Origin: Geminicoccaceae bacterium | GTDB taxonomy: Bacteria; Pseudomonadota; Alphaproteobacteria; Geminicoccales; Geminicoccaceae | Assembly: GCA_020638495.1 (NCBI GenBank) | Contig: JACKIN010000001.1 | Span: 248,001 to 312,000 of the forward strand | DNA length: 64,000 nt | Reading direction: 5' to 3' | Shown: positions 34,672-43,763 of the stretch, piece by piece | How positions within the stretch are numbered: the stretch's first letter is position 1 | How the letters are laid out: every line of letters begins with the position of its first letter | The notes under the pieces: model-generated | Databases searched by the model: none | Told to the model about the DNA's origin: nothing | The model's input: the letters and a program-made list of their open reading frames with translations, nothing else | Made by a program: the position numbers and the translations under genes

Positions 34672-35508
34672 ATGAAGGACGAACGAACGCCGCACCTGGA
34701 CAAGGGCGGCACCGGCCGGCTCGTGCCGATCCACGGTGCCGACGACTTCGCCCGGATGCGTGCGGCCGGCCAGCTCGCGGCAATGACGCTCGATCACGTG
34801 ACGCCGCTGGTCCGGGCCGGCGTGAGCACCGGCGAGCTCGACCGTTCGATCGAGGCCTTCATGCGCGAGCATGGCGGCGTGCCGGCGACGCTGGGCTATC
34901 GCGGCTACACCAAGAGCTCGTGCATCTCGGTCAACCACGTCGTCAATCACGGCATCCCGAGCGACGACAAGAAGCTCGCGGATGGCGATATCCTGAATAT
35001 CGACGTCACCGTGATCCTCGCCGGGTTCTATGGCGACACGAGCCGCATGTTCGCGATCGGCGAGCGGGTGCCGGTCAAGGGGCAGCGGTTGATCGACGTC
35101 ACCTTCGATGCGATGTGGGCCGGCATCGACGCGGTGCGGCCGGGAGCCACCCTGGGCGATGTCGGCCATGCCATCCAGACGGTGGCGGAGGCTGCGCGCT
35201 TCTCGGTGGTCCGGGACTTCGTCGGGCACGGGATCGGGCGTGTCTTCCACGATGCGCCGGAGGTTCGCCATTATGGTCGGCCGGGCGAGGGGCTGGTCCT
35301 GGCGCCGGGCATGCTCTTCACGATCGAGCCGATGATCAATGCCGGGCGCCACGAGGTGAAGATCCTCAAGGACGGCTGGACGACGGTCACCCGGGATCGC
35401 TCGCTCTCGGCCCAGTTCGAGCACACAGTCGGCGTCACGGATGATGGCTGCGAGGTCTTCACCCACTCGCCGATGGGCTTCGACCGCCCACCCTACGCCT
35501 CGGCCTGA
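34672..35508 (+). CDS. map: Type I methionine aminopeptidase
   Basis: The 278-residue enzyme removes initiator methionine from nascent proteins. Metal ligands are visible as Asp in LNIDVTVILAGFYGDTSRMF (two Asp), His in VGHGIGRVFHDAPEV, Glu in LFTIEPMI and Glu in AQFEHTVGV. The CISVNHVVNHGIPS segment is also typical. The start at ATG 34672 lies 37 bp after the dehydrogenase. It overlaps the convergent diguanylate cyclase gene by 16 bp. If the genome has another map gene, this could be a second copy. Confidence 0.95.
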   Translation: MKDERTPHLDKGGTGRLVPIHGADDFARMRAAGQLAAMTLDHVTPLVRAGVSTGELDRSIEAFMREHGGVPATLGYRGYTKSSCISVNHVVNHGIPSDDKKLADGDILNIDVTVILAGFYGDTSRMFAIGERVPVKGQRLIDVTFDAMWAGIDAVRPGATLGDVGHAIQTVAEAARFSVVRDFVGHGIGRVFHDAPEVRHYGRPGEGLVLAPGMLFTIEPMINAGRHEVKILKDGWTTVTRDRSLSAQFEHTVGVTDDGCEVFTHSPMGFDRPPYASA

Positions 35509-36626
35509 GCTTCGACCAGCTCCGGCGGTCGGCCGACGCTGACCCTGGCGACCCGGTTGCGGCCGCCCTGCTTCGCCATATAGAGCGCCTTGTCGGCACG
35601 GTTGAGCACCGCGAGCGGCCGGCCGTCCGACGGCGGCAGCTCCGTGACGCCGATGCTGACGCTCAAAGGCACGGGAACACCGGTGTCCTCGAAGCTCGCC
35701 GCTGCGACCGCGGCGCGTATCGCCTCGGCGACGTCGACCGCCGTCTCGATCGATGTCGCCGGCAGCAGGGCCGCGAACTCCTCGCCGCCCAGCCGGGCGA
35801 AGTGGTCCGGCGCGCGCAGGTGCGCCGCCGCCACCTCGGTGAAGTGACGCAACGCCGCGTCCCCGGTCGCGTGACCGAAGCGGTCGTTGATCATCTTGAA
35901 GTAGTCGAGATCGAGCATCAGCACGGCCAGCGTTGCCGGTTCGCCATCCGGCTGCCGTGCCTCGCCTTCCAGCAACTCGATGAAGCGCCGGCGATTGAGC
36001 GCCCCGGTCAGTGGATCGGTGTTGGCGAGAAGCCAGAGCCGCTCCTCCAGGAGCTTGCGCTCGGCGATCTCGCGTGCCAGGGCCTGGTTCGCCAGCTCCG
36101 CCTTCCTGAGCGCCTCGGTCGCTTCCGCCTTGGCGGTCGCCAGATGACGGGCGAAGACCTTGAGATCCTCGCCCTCGCCGGCGAGCCGGTCGTGCAGCTC
36201 GGTGAGCCAGACCTCGCGACGCTTGAACTCGGTGACATCGATCAGCGTCAGGACGGCACCACTGTCGAACGTGCCGCACGATTCCAGCTTGAGCCAGCGA
36301 TCGTCGCGCAGCCGGAGCGTCAGGCTCGGCGCGTCGAGCGCGGCGCGATCCTCGAGCCAGCGATCGACGGTCGCCGCATCGGTCCGCACGTCACCGAGCA
36401 GCACGGCCCGGCGAAAGAGCTCGGACACGGCAGTGCCCGGGGTGAGGGAATCGCGCAGGGCCGGAAGGAATTTGCGACACGCCGAGTTGACGTGCAGGAG
36501 CCGGTCGGCGGCATCGGCCAGGAGCACGCCGCAGGGCAACCGGTCGAGCGCATGGATGAGCCGATGCTCGGCTTGCCAGACGAAGCCGCCCGGCGTCGCG
36601 GCCTCCTCCAGACCGAAGTCATGCAT
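35493..36626 (-). CDS. PAS-GGDEF diguanylate cyclase
   Basis: The 377-residue protein has an N-terminal PAS-like domain at about 20-140 (LDRLPCGVLLADAADRLLHVN). A coiled coil at about 145-205 (ATAKAEATEALRKAELANQA) precedes a GGDEF domain (TDPLTGALNRRRFIELL). The active site GGEEF is at about 280. An RAPD sequence five residues before it matches the RxxD inhibitory I-site, so product feedback by c-di-GMP is likely. It has no membrane segment and no transmitter, so the input is probably a cytosolic PAS ligand. It is co-directional with ETF-QO upstream, with 143 bp between. Confidence 0.92.
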   Translation of the reverse strand: MHDFGLEEAATPGGFVWQAEHRLIHALDRLPCGVLLADAADRLLHVNSACRKFLPALRDSLTPGTAVSELFRRAVLLGDVRTDAATVDRWLEDRAALDAPSLTLRLRDDRWLKLESCGTFDSGAVLTLIDVTEFKRREVWLTELHDRLAGEGEDLKVFARHLATAKAEATEALRKAELANQALAREIAERKLLEERLWLLANTDPLTGALNRRRFIELLEGEARQPDGEPATLAVLMLDLDYFKMINDRFGHATGDAALRHFTEVAAAHLRAPDHFARLGGEEFAALLPATSIETAVDVAEAIRAAVAAASFEDTGVPVPLSVSIGVTELPPSDGRPLAVLNRADKALYMAKQGGRNRVARVSVGRPPELVEAQAEA

Positions 36627-36769
36627 CTTGGCAGTGTACCTCTACGGGACCCGGGCCGATCAGGGCTCGGGAGGACAGTCTTGACCTGTTTACCACAAGC
36701 CTACTTGCGGTTGAAGTATATTGCCGCCCACCATCGCATGTGAGACTGCCGGATGCAGGCCCCGAAACC

Positions 36770-38401
36770 TCACATGCTGCCGTACATCGGACCGCCGCCG
36801 CCCTCCGGTGTCACCCAGTTGATGTTCTGCGTCGGGTCCTTGATGTCGCAGGTCTTGCAGTGCACGCAGTTCTGGGCGTTGATCTGGAGGCGCGGCTCGT
36901 CGCCGTCACGGACGATCTCGTAGACGCCCGCCGGGCAGTAGCGCTGCTCCGGTGCGTCGTACTCGGCGAGGTTGACCCGGATCGGCACTGTCGGATCGGC
37001 CAGGGTGAGATGGCAGGGCTGGTCCTCCTCGTGGTTGGTGCCGGAGAGGAAGACCGAGCTCAGCTTGTCGAAGGTGATCTTCCCGTCCGGCTTCGGGTAG
37101 GCGATCTTCGGCGCGTCCGCGGCTTTCACCAGGGTGTCGTGGTCGGCACCGTGATGCGCCAGCGTCCAGGGCGCCTTGCCGCGCAAGACGAAGGTGTCGA
37201 TGGCATTGAGCGCCAAAGCGGGCCAGAGGCCCCACCTGAACGCCGGCCGCACATTGCGCACTCCGTGCAGTTCCTCATGGAGCCAGCTCGCACGGAACTT
37301 CTCGGGATAGGCGGCGAGCAGCGGCCGCTGCTCGTCCGTCGCCAGCGCCTCGAAGGCGGCCTCGGCCGCGAGCATGCCGGATTTCATCGCCGTATGGCTG
37401 CCCTTGATCTTCGGCACGTTGAGGAAGCCGGCCGCATCGCCGACGAGGGCACCGCCCGGGAAGACGAGCCCCGGCAGGGACTGCAGCCCGCCCTCGGAGA
37501 GGGCCCGGGCGCCGTAGCCGATCCGCCGTCCGCCCTCGAGCAACGGCCGGATCGACGGGTGCGTCTTCAGCCGCTGCATCTCGTCGAACGGGGAAAGATG
37601 CGGGTTGGTGTAGTCGAGGCCGACGACGAAGCCGATGGAGATCTGGTTCTTCTCGAAATGGTAGAGCCAGGAGCCGCCATAGGTGCGCTGGTCGAGCGGC
37701 CAGCCGATGGTGTGCAGGATCCGGCCCGCCTCGTGCTTCGCGGGATCGATCTCCCAGAGCTCCTTGATGCCGAGCCCGAAAGTCTGCGGCTGGGCGTCCC
37801 GGCGGAGATCGAAGCGCTCGAACAATGTCTTGGTCAGCGACCCGCGGCAGCCTTCGGCGAAGAGCGTGAGGCGACCGACCAGCTCCATGCCGGGCTGGAA
37901 GTTCGGCCCGGGCTCGCCGTCGCGGCCGACGCCCATGTCGCCCGTCGCCACGCCCCGCACGGCGCCGCTCTCGTCGTAGAGCACCTCGGCGGCGGCGAAG
38001 CCCGGATAGATCTCGACGCCGAGCGCCTCGGCCTGCTCGGCGAGCCAGCGGCAGAGATCGCCGAGGCTGATGATGTAGTTGCCGTGATTGCGCATCTGCG
38101 GCGGCGTCGGCAGGCGGTAGGCTTTGGTCTCGGTGAGGTAGAGGAACTGGTCGTCCGTTGCCTCGACGTGGAGTGGCGCACCCTTGTCCTTCCAGTCGGG
38201 GATCAGCTCGTCCAGTGCGCGCGGCTCGAAGCAGGCGCCCGAGAGAATATGGGCCCCGACCTCCGCACCCTTCTCGACGACACAGATGGAGACCTCGCGG
38301 TCGTGCTGCTGCGCCAGCTGCGCCAGGCGGATGGCGGCGGCGAGGCCGCTCGGACCGGCCCCGACGATCACCACGTCGAACTCCATCGCCTCGCGTTCCA
38401 A
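36770..38401 (-). CDS. Electron transfer flavoprotein-ubiquinone oxidoreductase
   Basis: The 543-residue enzyme passes electrons from ETF to ubiquinone at the membrane. It has an N-terminal FAD motif (FDVVIVGAGPSGLAAAIRL), the AEGCRGSLTKTL region, GDAAGFLNVPKIKGSHTAMKSG, and a C-terminal [4Fe-4S] domain with RYCPAGVYE and NCVHCKTCDIKDP. TTG 38401 gives the usual MEREAMEFDVV start and has AGAGGAG 9 bp upstream. ATG 38386 is the alternative. It supports beta-oxidation and amino acid or sarcosine oxidation. Confidence 0.95.
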   Translation of the reverse strand: MEREAMEFDVVIVGAGPSGLAAAIRLAQLAQQHDREVSICVVEKGAEVGAHILSGACFEPRALDELIPDWKDKGAPLHVEATDDQFLYLTETKAYRLPTPPQMRNHGNYIISLGDLCRWLAEQAEALGVEIYPGFAAAEVLYDESGAVRGVATGDMGVGRDGEPGPNFQPGMELVGRLTLFAEGCRGSLTKTLFERFDLRRDAQPQTFGLGIKELWEIDPAKHEAGRILHTIGWPLDQRTYGGSWLYHFEKNQISIGFVVGLDYTNPHLSPFDEMQRLKTHPSIRPLLEGGRRIGYGARALSEGGLQSLPGLVFPGGALVGDAAGFLNVPKIKGSHTAMKSGMLAAEAAFEALATDEQRPLLAAYPEKFRASWLHEELHGVRNVRPAFRWGLWPALALNAIDTFVLRGKAPWTLAHHGADHDTLVKAADAPKIAYPKPDGKITFDKLSSVFLSGTNHEEDQPCHLTLADPTVPIRVNLAEYDAPEQRYCPAGVYEIVRDGDEPRLQINAQNCVHCKTCDIKDPTQNINWVTPEGGGGPMYGSM

Positions 38402-38476
38402 GACTCTCACTCCTCTGCGGCAAACAAGCGGTCGGCACAGGTTATCTAGAGGCCGTGCGGCCATAAGGCCATGGGG

Positions 38477-39598
38477 TCAGCCGGGCGGCGGCGGCTCGGG
38501 GGGGCGGCCGAGGCGCTCGTCATCTGGCAGGGCGCGCCAACGGCGAAGGGCCGTCACGAGCCCGCCGCCGACCGCGAGCAGCGCCAGCCCGGCCATTGGA
38601 CGAAAGACGACCCAGGCCAGGGCAACGACCACCAGCATGTGGCCGAGCGCGAGCGTCAGGGCGATCCGCTTCCCGGCCTTGTGCGCGAGCACACCCAGAG
38701 GCGGCAGCAATCGGGCCAGCGGGCGGATCGCAGCGAAATAGCCGACAACGAGCGCGAAGGTGGCGCCGGCCCGAACGAGCCAGGTCGTCCGGCTGTTCAT
38801 GCCGTACACCTCGCGAAACATGGCCTCGGCGGTCAGCAGGCCCGGGCGGGCCACGGCGACGGTGCCGCCGTTGGCTGCCTGCCAGGGACGCAGGTTGGAG
38901 CCGTCGAGACCGGCCAGCACGCTGATCTCGCCGGGCGGGACGGCGCTGAAGGTGACCTTCAGGTCGCCGATCCGGTCCGAGCCCGGCGTCCCGGTCCGCA
39001 GCGCCCCGCCGGTCGAGCGCAGCTCCCGATCGGCGAGGTACACCAGGGCACTGGCGTCGATCGGAACCGGCCGGCTCGCCGGGAGCCGGTCGAGGAGCTC
39101 CCGGCCGAGCCCGTAGGCGCCGAGCGTCGCACCCTCCGGATAGAAGCGCTCGCTCGTGACGGTCGGGGCCGGCGGGTTGACGTGGCCGAGTCGCTCGCGA
39201 AAGCGCTCGGACGGGATTCGCCCCTCGGCCCAGACCGTCTCGTAGCGGTAGGTCCAGTCATTGGCCGAACCCTTCTCGGCGATCTCCCGCCACTGATGCA
39301 TCTCGACCTTGCGATCGAGACGCAGGGCGAGGTCGCCGATGCCGAAGAGCGGATCGACTGCCGGCCCGTCCGGCCGGGCCGGGCCGGCGAGATGCAGGAG
39401 CCCGCCCTCGTCGCCGGCGGGGACCCGCTCGAGCGGGACGTCGACGACGTGCCGCTCGCCGGCGACCAGCGTCGCCACGGCGGAGGCCGAACGCCACTCG
39501 TTCCAGAAGAGTGCTAAGCTGCCGGCGACGATCAGGATCAGGCCGAAGGCCAGTGCCGGCGCCTGGCGCTTTCTTCCTGGCCTTGCCCGTTGCGCCAC
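38477..39598 (-). CDS. TMEM43-like membrane protein
   Basis: The product has 373 residues from GTG 39598, preceded by GAGGGAGAG. One membrane segment lies near the N-terminus (ALAFGLILIVAGSLALFWNE). A large periplasmic domain of about 200 residues and then a C-terminal cluster of hydrophobic segments follow (LVVGYFAAIRPLARLLPPLG, ALGHMLVVVALAWVVFRPM). This is the TMEM43/LUMA layout found in several bacteria. The function is unknown; the protein sits in the inner membrane. It starts 71 bp from the divergent alkA gene, so the two share a promoter region. Confidence 0.82.
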   Translation of the reverse strand: MAQRARPGRKRQAPALAFGLILIVAGSLALFWNEWRSASAVATLVAGERHVVDVPLERVPAGDEGGLLHLAGPARPDGPAVDPLFGIGDLALRLDRKVEMHQWREIAEKGSANDWTYRYETVWAEGRIPSERFRERLGHVNPPAPTVTSERFYPEGATLGAYGLGRELLDRLPASRPVPIDASALVYLADRELRSTGGALRTGTPGSDRIGDLKVTFSAVPPGEISVLAGLDGSNLRPWQAANGGTVAVARPGLLTAEAMFREVYGMNSRTTWLVRAGATFALVVGYFAAIRPLARLLPPLGVLAHKAGKRIALTLALGHMLVVVALAWVVFRPMAGLALLAVGGGLVTALRRWRALPDDERLGRPPEPPPPG

Positions 39599-39668
39599 CT
39601 GTGGCTCTCCCTCGACGAGAATGATGGCAAGCTTGCCGAGACCGGACCGATCGGGCAAGGCATCGCGG

Positions 39669-40325
39669 ATGTCGACCCTGGCGACGATCGATGTGCAGAT
39701 GGCGGCCGACCGCCTGCGGCGTGCGCTCGAATGCCTTGCCGAGAACGATGCGACGCTCCGGCTCGCCATCGAGCGGGTCGGCTATCCGGCACCTCGGATC
39801 CAGCCTGCCGGCTTTGCCACCTTGCTGCGGATCATCGTCGCCCAGCAGGTGTCCACGCGGGCCGCGGCCACCATCCAGCGCCGCGTCGAGTTGGCAATGG
39901 GCGAGCGGGTGGATGCGCAGATGCTGCTGGATCTGCCGGTCGAGACGCTGCGCGGCTGCGGGCTCAGCGGGCGCAAGGTGGTGTATGCGCGAGAACTGGC
40001 GGCGGCGATCGTCGATGGTCGGCTGGACCTCGAGCGTCTCGCGGCGGCCCCGGACGAGGAGGTCGTGTCGGCGCTCACCGCCTTGCCGGGGTTCGGCCGC
40101 TGGAGTGCGGAGATCTACCTGCTCTTCGCGCTGCAGCGGCAGGACGTCCTGCCGGCCGACGACCTGGCCCTGCAGATTGCCGCCCAGCGCCTGAAGAACC
40201 TCGAAGTGCGACCGAACGCCCGGGATTTGCGGGCACTTGCCGTGGCCTGGTCGCCATGGCGCGGCGCCGCCTCGGTCTTTCTCTGGCATTACTACGGTGC
40301 CGCGACCCTGGACAGCGTTGCATAG
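39669..40325 (+). CDS. alkA: DNA-3-methyladenine glycosylase II
   Basis: The 218-residue protein has the HhH-GPD fold. QPAGFATLLRIIVAQQVST starts the conserved core. The hairpin LPGFGRWSAEIYLLFALQR is followed by DVLPADDLALQ, whose Asp is catalytic. It removes alkylated bases in base excision repair. It lacks the N-terminal AlkA domain of Escherichia coli, as is common in short bacterial forms. ATG 39669 is used; in-frame starts as far back as 39624 are possible. gyrA follows after 120 bp. Confidence 0.9.
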   Translation: MSTLATIDVQMAADRLRRALECLAENDATLRLAIERVGYPAPRIQPAGFATLLRIIVAQQVSTRAAATIQRRVELAMGERVDAQMLLDLPVETLRGCGLSGRKVVYARELAAAIVDGRLDLERLAAAPDEEVVSALTALPGFGRWSAEIYLLFALQRQDVLPADDLALQIAAQRLKNLEVRPNARDLRALAVAWSPWRGAASVFLWHYYGAATLDSVA

Positions 40326-40445
40326 CCTTGGTGCCGGTGCCGAACTTGTGGCCAGCCGGGCCGTCTGCTAGATCACCCTTTACGCGAATTTCCTCGCCAG
40401 CCTGACCTTCAGGCCCGCCGTTCCAGCGCTCGGGAAGTACACCGC

Positions 40446-43160
40446 TTGGCCGCCTCACTGCCCCCCAAGGGATTCGAGATCGTCCCCATCGAGGAGGAGA
40501 TGAAGCGCTCCTACCTCGACTACGCGATGAGCGTGATCGTCAGCCGGGCGCTGCCCGACGTTCGGGACGGCCTGAAGCCCGTCCAGCGCCGCATCCTCTA
40601 CGCCATGCGCGTCGCCGGCTACGATATCGGGCGACCGCACCGCAAGTCCGCGCTCATCGTCGGCGACGTGATGGGCAAGTACCATCCGCATGGCGACGGC
40701 GCCATCTATGACGCCATGGTGCGCATGGCGCAGCACTGGTCGATGCGCCTCATGCTGATCGATGGCCAGGGCAATTTCGGCTCGATGGACAACGACCCGC
40801 CGGCGGCGATGCGTTACACCGAGGCGCGCCTGGCCCGGCCGGCGGCAGCACTGCTCGACGACATCGACAAGGACACGGTGGGCTTCCGTCCCAATTACGA
40901 CGAGAGCATCAGCGAGCCGGAGGTCCTGCCGGCGCAGTACCCGAACATTCTGGTCAATGGCGCCGGCGGCATCGCGGTCGGGATGGCGACCAACATCCCG
41001 CCGCACAACCTGGGCGAGATCATCGACGCGACCATCGCCCTGATCGACGATCCCGAGCTCGACATCGCCGACCTCATGGAGATCGTCCAGGGCCCGGACT
41101 TCCCCACCGGCGGCATCATTCTCGGCCGGGCCGGCATCCAGCAGGCCTACATGACCGGTCGCGGCAGCCTCACCGTCCGCAGCCGTTGCACGATCGAAGA
41201 GATCCGCAAGGACCGCCAGGCGATCCTCGTGCACGAGGTTCCCTATCTGGTCAACAAGGCGCGGCTGGTCGAGCGGATCGCCGAGGTGGTGCGCGAGAAG
41301 CGGGTCGAGGGCATCTCCGATCTGCGTGACGAATCCGACCGGCATGGCGTGCGCGTGGTCATCGAGATCAAGCGCGACGCCGATGCCGAGGTGGTGCTCA
41401 ACCAGCTCTACAAGTTCACGCCGCTGCAGACCGGCTTCGGCATCAACATGGTGGCGCTGAACAACGGCCGCCCGATGCAGATGACGCTGGTCGAGGTGCT
41501 GCAGGCGTTCATCGCGTTCCGCGAGGATGTGATCCTCAGGCGTACCGCCTACGATCTGGCCAAGGCCCGCGAGCGGGCGCACATCCTGGTCGGCCTCGCC
41601 GTCGCGGTCGCCAATATCGACGAGGTCATCGCGCTGATCCGCGCCGCACCCGACCCGCAGACGGCCAAGGCCGGCCTGCTCGAGCGGGCCTGGCCGGCGG
41701 AGGCGATCCTGCCGCTGCTCGCGCTCGTCGAGGACGGCACGGCGGCGGCCACCGAGTACCGCCTCAGCGAGCGGCAGGCCCAGGCCATCCTCGACCTGCG
41801 GCTGCAGCGGCTGACCGGGCTCGAGCGCGAGAAGATCACCGCCGAGCTGGCCGAGATCGCCGGGGCGATCAAGGAGCTGCTCTTGATCCTGCAGTCGCGC
41901 GAGCGGCTGCTCGACGTGATGAAGGCGGAGCTGACCGATGTCCGCAGCCGTTTCGCCGATGAGCGGCGCACCTTCATCGACCTCGACGCCGAGCTCGACA
42001 TCGACATCGAGGACCTGATTCCGCGCGAGGACATGGTCGTCACCGTGACCCACAAGGGCTACATCAAGCGGGTGCCGCTTTCGACCTTCCGCGCCCAGCG
42101 CCGTGGCGGCAAGGGCCGGGCCGGCATGCGCACGCACGAGGACGATTTCGTCGCCCGGCTGTTCGTGGCGAGCACCCATACGCCCGTGCTCTTCTTCTCG
42201 AGCCTCGGGCGGGTCTACAAGCTCAAGGTCTACAAGCTGCCATTGGGCAACCCGCAGGCCCGTGGCAAGGCGATGATCAACCTCTTCCCGCATCTCGTGG
42301 AAGGCGAATGGATCACCGCCATCCTGCCTTTGCCGGAGGACGAGGCGACCTGGGTGGAGCTTTCCGCCGTGTTCGCGACGGCTCGTGGCAAGGTGCGGCG
42401 CAACGACCTCGCCGATTTCACGCGGGTGCCGGTCAACGGCAAGATCGCCATGGGCCTCGACGATGGGGACCGGCTGATCGGTGTCGATGTCTGCGACGAC
42501 AGCCACGACGTGCTCCTCGTGACGGGCGGCGGCAAGGCGATCCGCTTCGCCGTCGAGTCGCTGCGCGTGTTCCGCTCGCGCACATCGGAAGGGGTCAGGG
42601 GCATCGACCTCGCCGGCGAGGATGCGGTGATCTCCATGTCGATCCTCGACCACATCACGCTCTCGACCGAGGAGCGCGACGAGCTGGTGCGAATCGCCAA
42701 CGCCCGGCGCCGGGCGGCGGCCCTGGAGGACGAGCCGGAGGAGGCCGGGGCGAGCGAGCCGAGCCTGCTCGCGGACGACACCGTCGAGGGCCTGCTTGCG
42801 CGGGAGCAGTTGATCCTCGCGGTTACGGTCAACGGCTACGGCAAGCGGACCTCGGCCTTCGAGTATCGCGTCACCAACCGGGGCGGGCAGGGGATCATCA
42901 ATATCGAGACCTCGGAGCGGAATGGCCCGGTGGCGGCCACCTTCCCGGTCGGCCCGACGGACCACCTGATGCTGGTCACCGACAAGGGCAAGACGATCCG
43001 CATCCCCGTGCACGACATCCGCATCGCCGCGCGCAAGACGCAGGGCGTCACGCTCTTCAACACCGAGCCGGGCGAGCGGGTGGTCTCCGTGGCGCGCCTC
43101 GCCGAAGCGGGCGAGAATGGCGACGCGGAAGCTGACGGAGACGAAGGCACGGAGGGCTGA
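40446..43160 (+). CDS. gyrA: DNA gyrase subunit A
   Basis: The 904-residue protein starts at TTG 40446. The catalytic tyrosine is in AAMRYTEARL. The GyrA box QRRGGKGR at about 553 marks gyrase rather than topoisomerase IV. The quinolone-resistance region reads HPHGDGAIYDAMVRMAQ, with Gly at the position equivalent to Ser83 and Asp at 87. The C-terminal beta-pinwheel has an acidic, low-complexity insert at about 765-780 and an acidic tail. Together with GyrB it supercoils DNA. It is followed by coaD and queA, an order familiar from Alphaproteobacteria. Confidence 0.97.
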   Translation: MAASLPPKGFEIVPIEEEMKRSYLDYAMSVIVSRALPDVRDGLKPVQRRILYAMRVAGYDIGRPHRKSALIVGDVMGKYHPHGDGAIYDAMVRMAQHWSMRLMLIDGQGNFGSMDNDPPAAMRYTEARLARPAAALLDDIDKDTVGFRPNYDESISEPEVLPAQYPNILVNGAGGIAVGMATNIPPHNLGEIIDATIALIDDPELDIADLMEIVQGPDFPTGGIILGRAGIQQAYMTGRGSLTVRSRCTIEEIRKDRQAILVHEVPYLVNKARLVERIAEVVREKRVEGISDLRDESDRHGVRVVIEIKRDADAEVVLNQLYKFTPLQTGFGINMVALNNGRPMQMTLVEVLQAFIAFREDVILRRTAYDLAKARERAHILVGLAVAVANIDEVIALIRAAPDPQTAKAGLLERAWPAEAILPLLALVEDGTAAATEYRLSERQAQAILDLRLQRLTGLEREKITAELAEIAGAIKELLLILQSRERLLDVMKAELTDVRSRFADERRTFIDLDAELDIDIEDLIPREDMVVTVTHKGYIKRVPLSTFRAQRRGGKGRAGMRTHEDDFVARLFVASTHTPVLFFSSLGRVYKLKVYKLPLGNPQARGKAMINLFPHLVEGEWITAILPLPEDEATWVELSAVFATARGKVRRNDLADFTRVPVNGKIAMGLDDGDRLIGVDVCDDSHDVLLVTGGGKAIRFAVESLRVFRSRTSEGVRGIDLAGEDAVISMSILDHITLSTEERDELVRIANARRRAAALEDEPEEAGASEPSLLADDTVEGLLAREQLILAVTVNGYGKRTSAFEYRVTNRGGQGIINIETSERNGPVAATFPVGPTDHLMLVTDKGKTIRIPVHDIRIAARKTQGVTLFNTEPGERVVSVARLAEAGENGDAEADGDEGTEG

Positions 43161-43249
43161 TTCGCCCCGCTGCTTGCCAAGTTCGCGGCTCGGCGTAGAT
43201 TGCGGCGCCGCAGCACACGGGCTACGCGCAACGAAGAGGAAGGGCGCCG

Positions 43250-43762
43250 ATGCGACGGGTTCGCACCGGAATCTACCCCGGCACGTTCGATCCGATCCAC
43301 AACGGTCACCTCGACGTCATCCGCCGGGCCACGGTGCTGGTCGACGAGCTGATCGTCGCGGTGGCCATCAATGCCGGCAAGGAGCCGCTCTTCAGCCTCG
43401 AGGAGCGGACGGCCATGGTCGAGGCGGACATCAACGCCATGATGGCCGCCAACGAGCACAATGGTGCCCGGGTGACCGTCCTGCCGTTCAAGAACCTCCT
43501 GATGGCCTTCGCCGCCGACAACGACGCCGACTTCATCATTCGCGGCCTCAGGGCGGTCTCCGACTTCGAGTACGAGTTCCAGATGGCCGCCAACAACAAG
43601 CGGCTCTACCCCAAGATCGAGACCGTCTTCCTGATGGCGTCGGAGACCAACCAGTTCATCTCCTCGCGTTTCGTCAAGGAGATCCATCTGCTCGGTGGCG
43701 ACGTCACCAGCTTCGTCTCCGAGGCGGTGATGGTGCAGTTGCGCACGAAGAGCCGGGACTGA
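43250..43762 (+). CDS. coaD: Phosphopantetheine adenylyltransferase
   Basis: This 170-residue enzyme makes dephospho-CoA from 4'-phosphopantetheine and ATP. GIYPGTFDPIHNGHLDVIRR holds the HxGH motif. FIIRGLRAVSDFEYEFQMA and the ISSRFVKEI stretch near the C-terminus fit the family. ATG 43250 is preceded by AAGAGGAAGGG. It lies 89 bp after gyrA and 1 bp before the TTG of queA. Confidence 0.96.
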   Translation: MRRVRTGIYPGTFDPIHNGHLDVIRRATVLVDELIVAVAINAGKEPLFSLEERTAMVEADINAMMAANEHNGARVTVLPFKNLLMAFAADNDADFIIRGLRAVSDFEYEFQMAANNKRLYPKIETVFLMASETNQFISSRFVKEIHLLGGDVTSFVSEAVMVQLRTKSRD

Positions 43763-43763
43763 C

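Noticed and set aside
40455..43013. An 852-residue antisense frame opposite gyrA
   Set aside because: Shadow of the strongly biased gyrA codons; it is full of Asp/His/Arg/Val with no domain.
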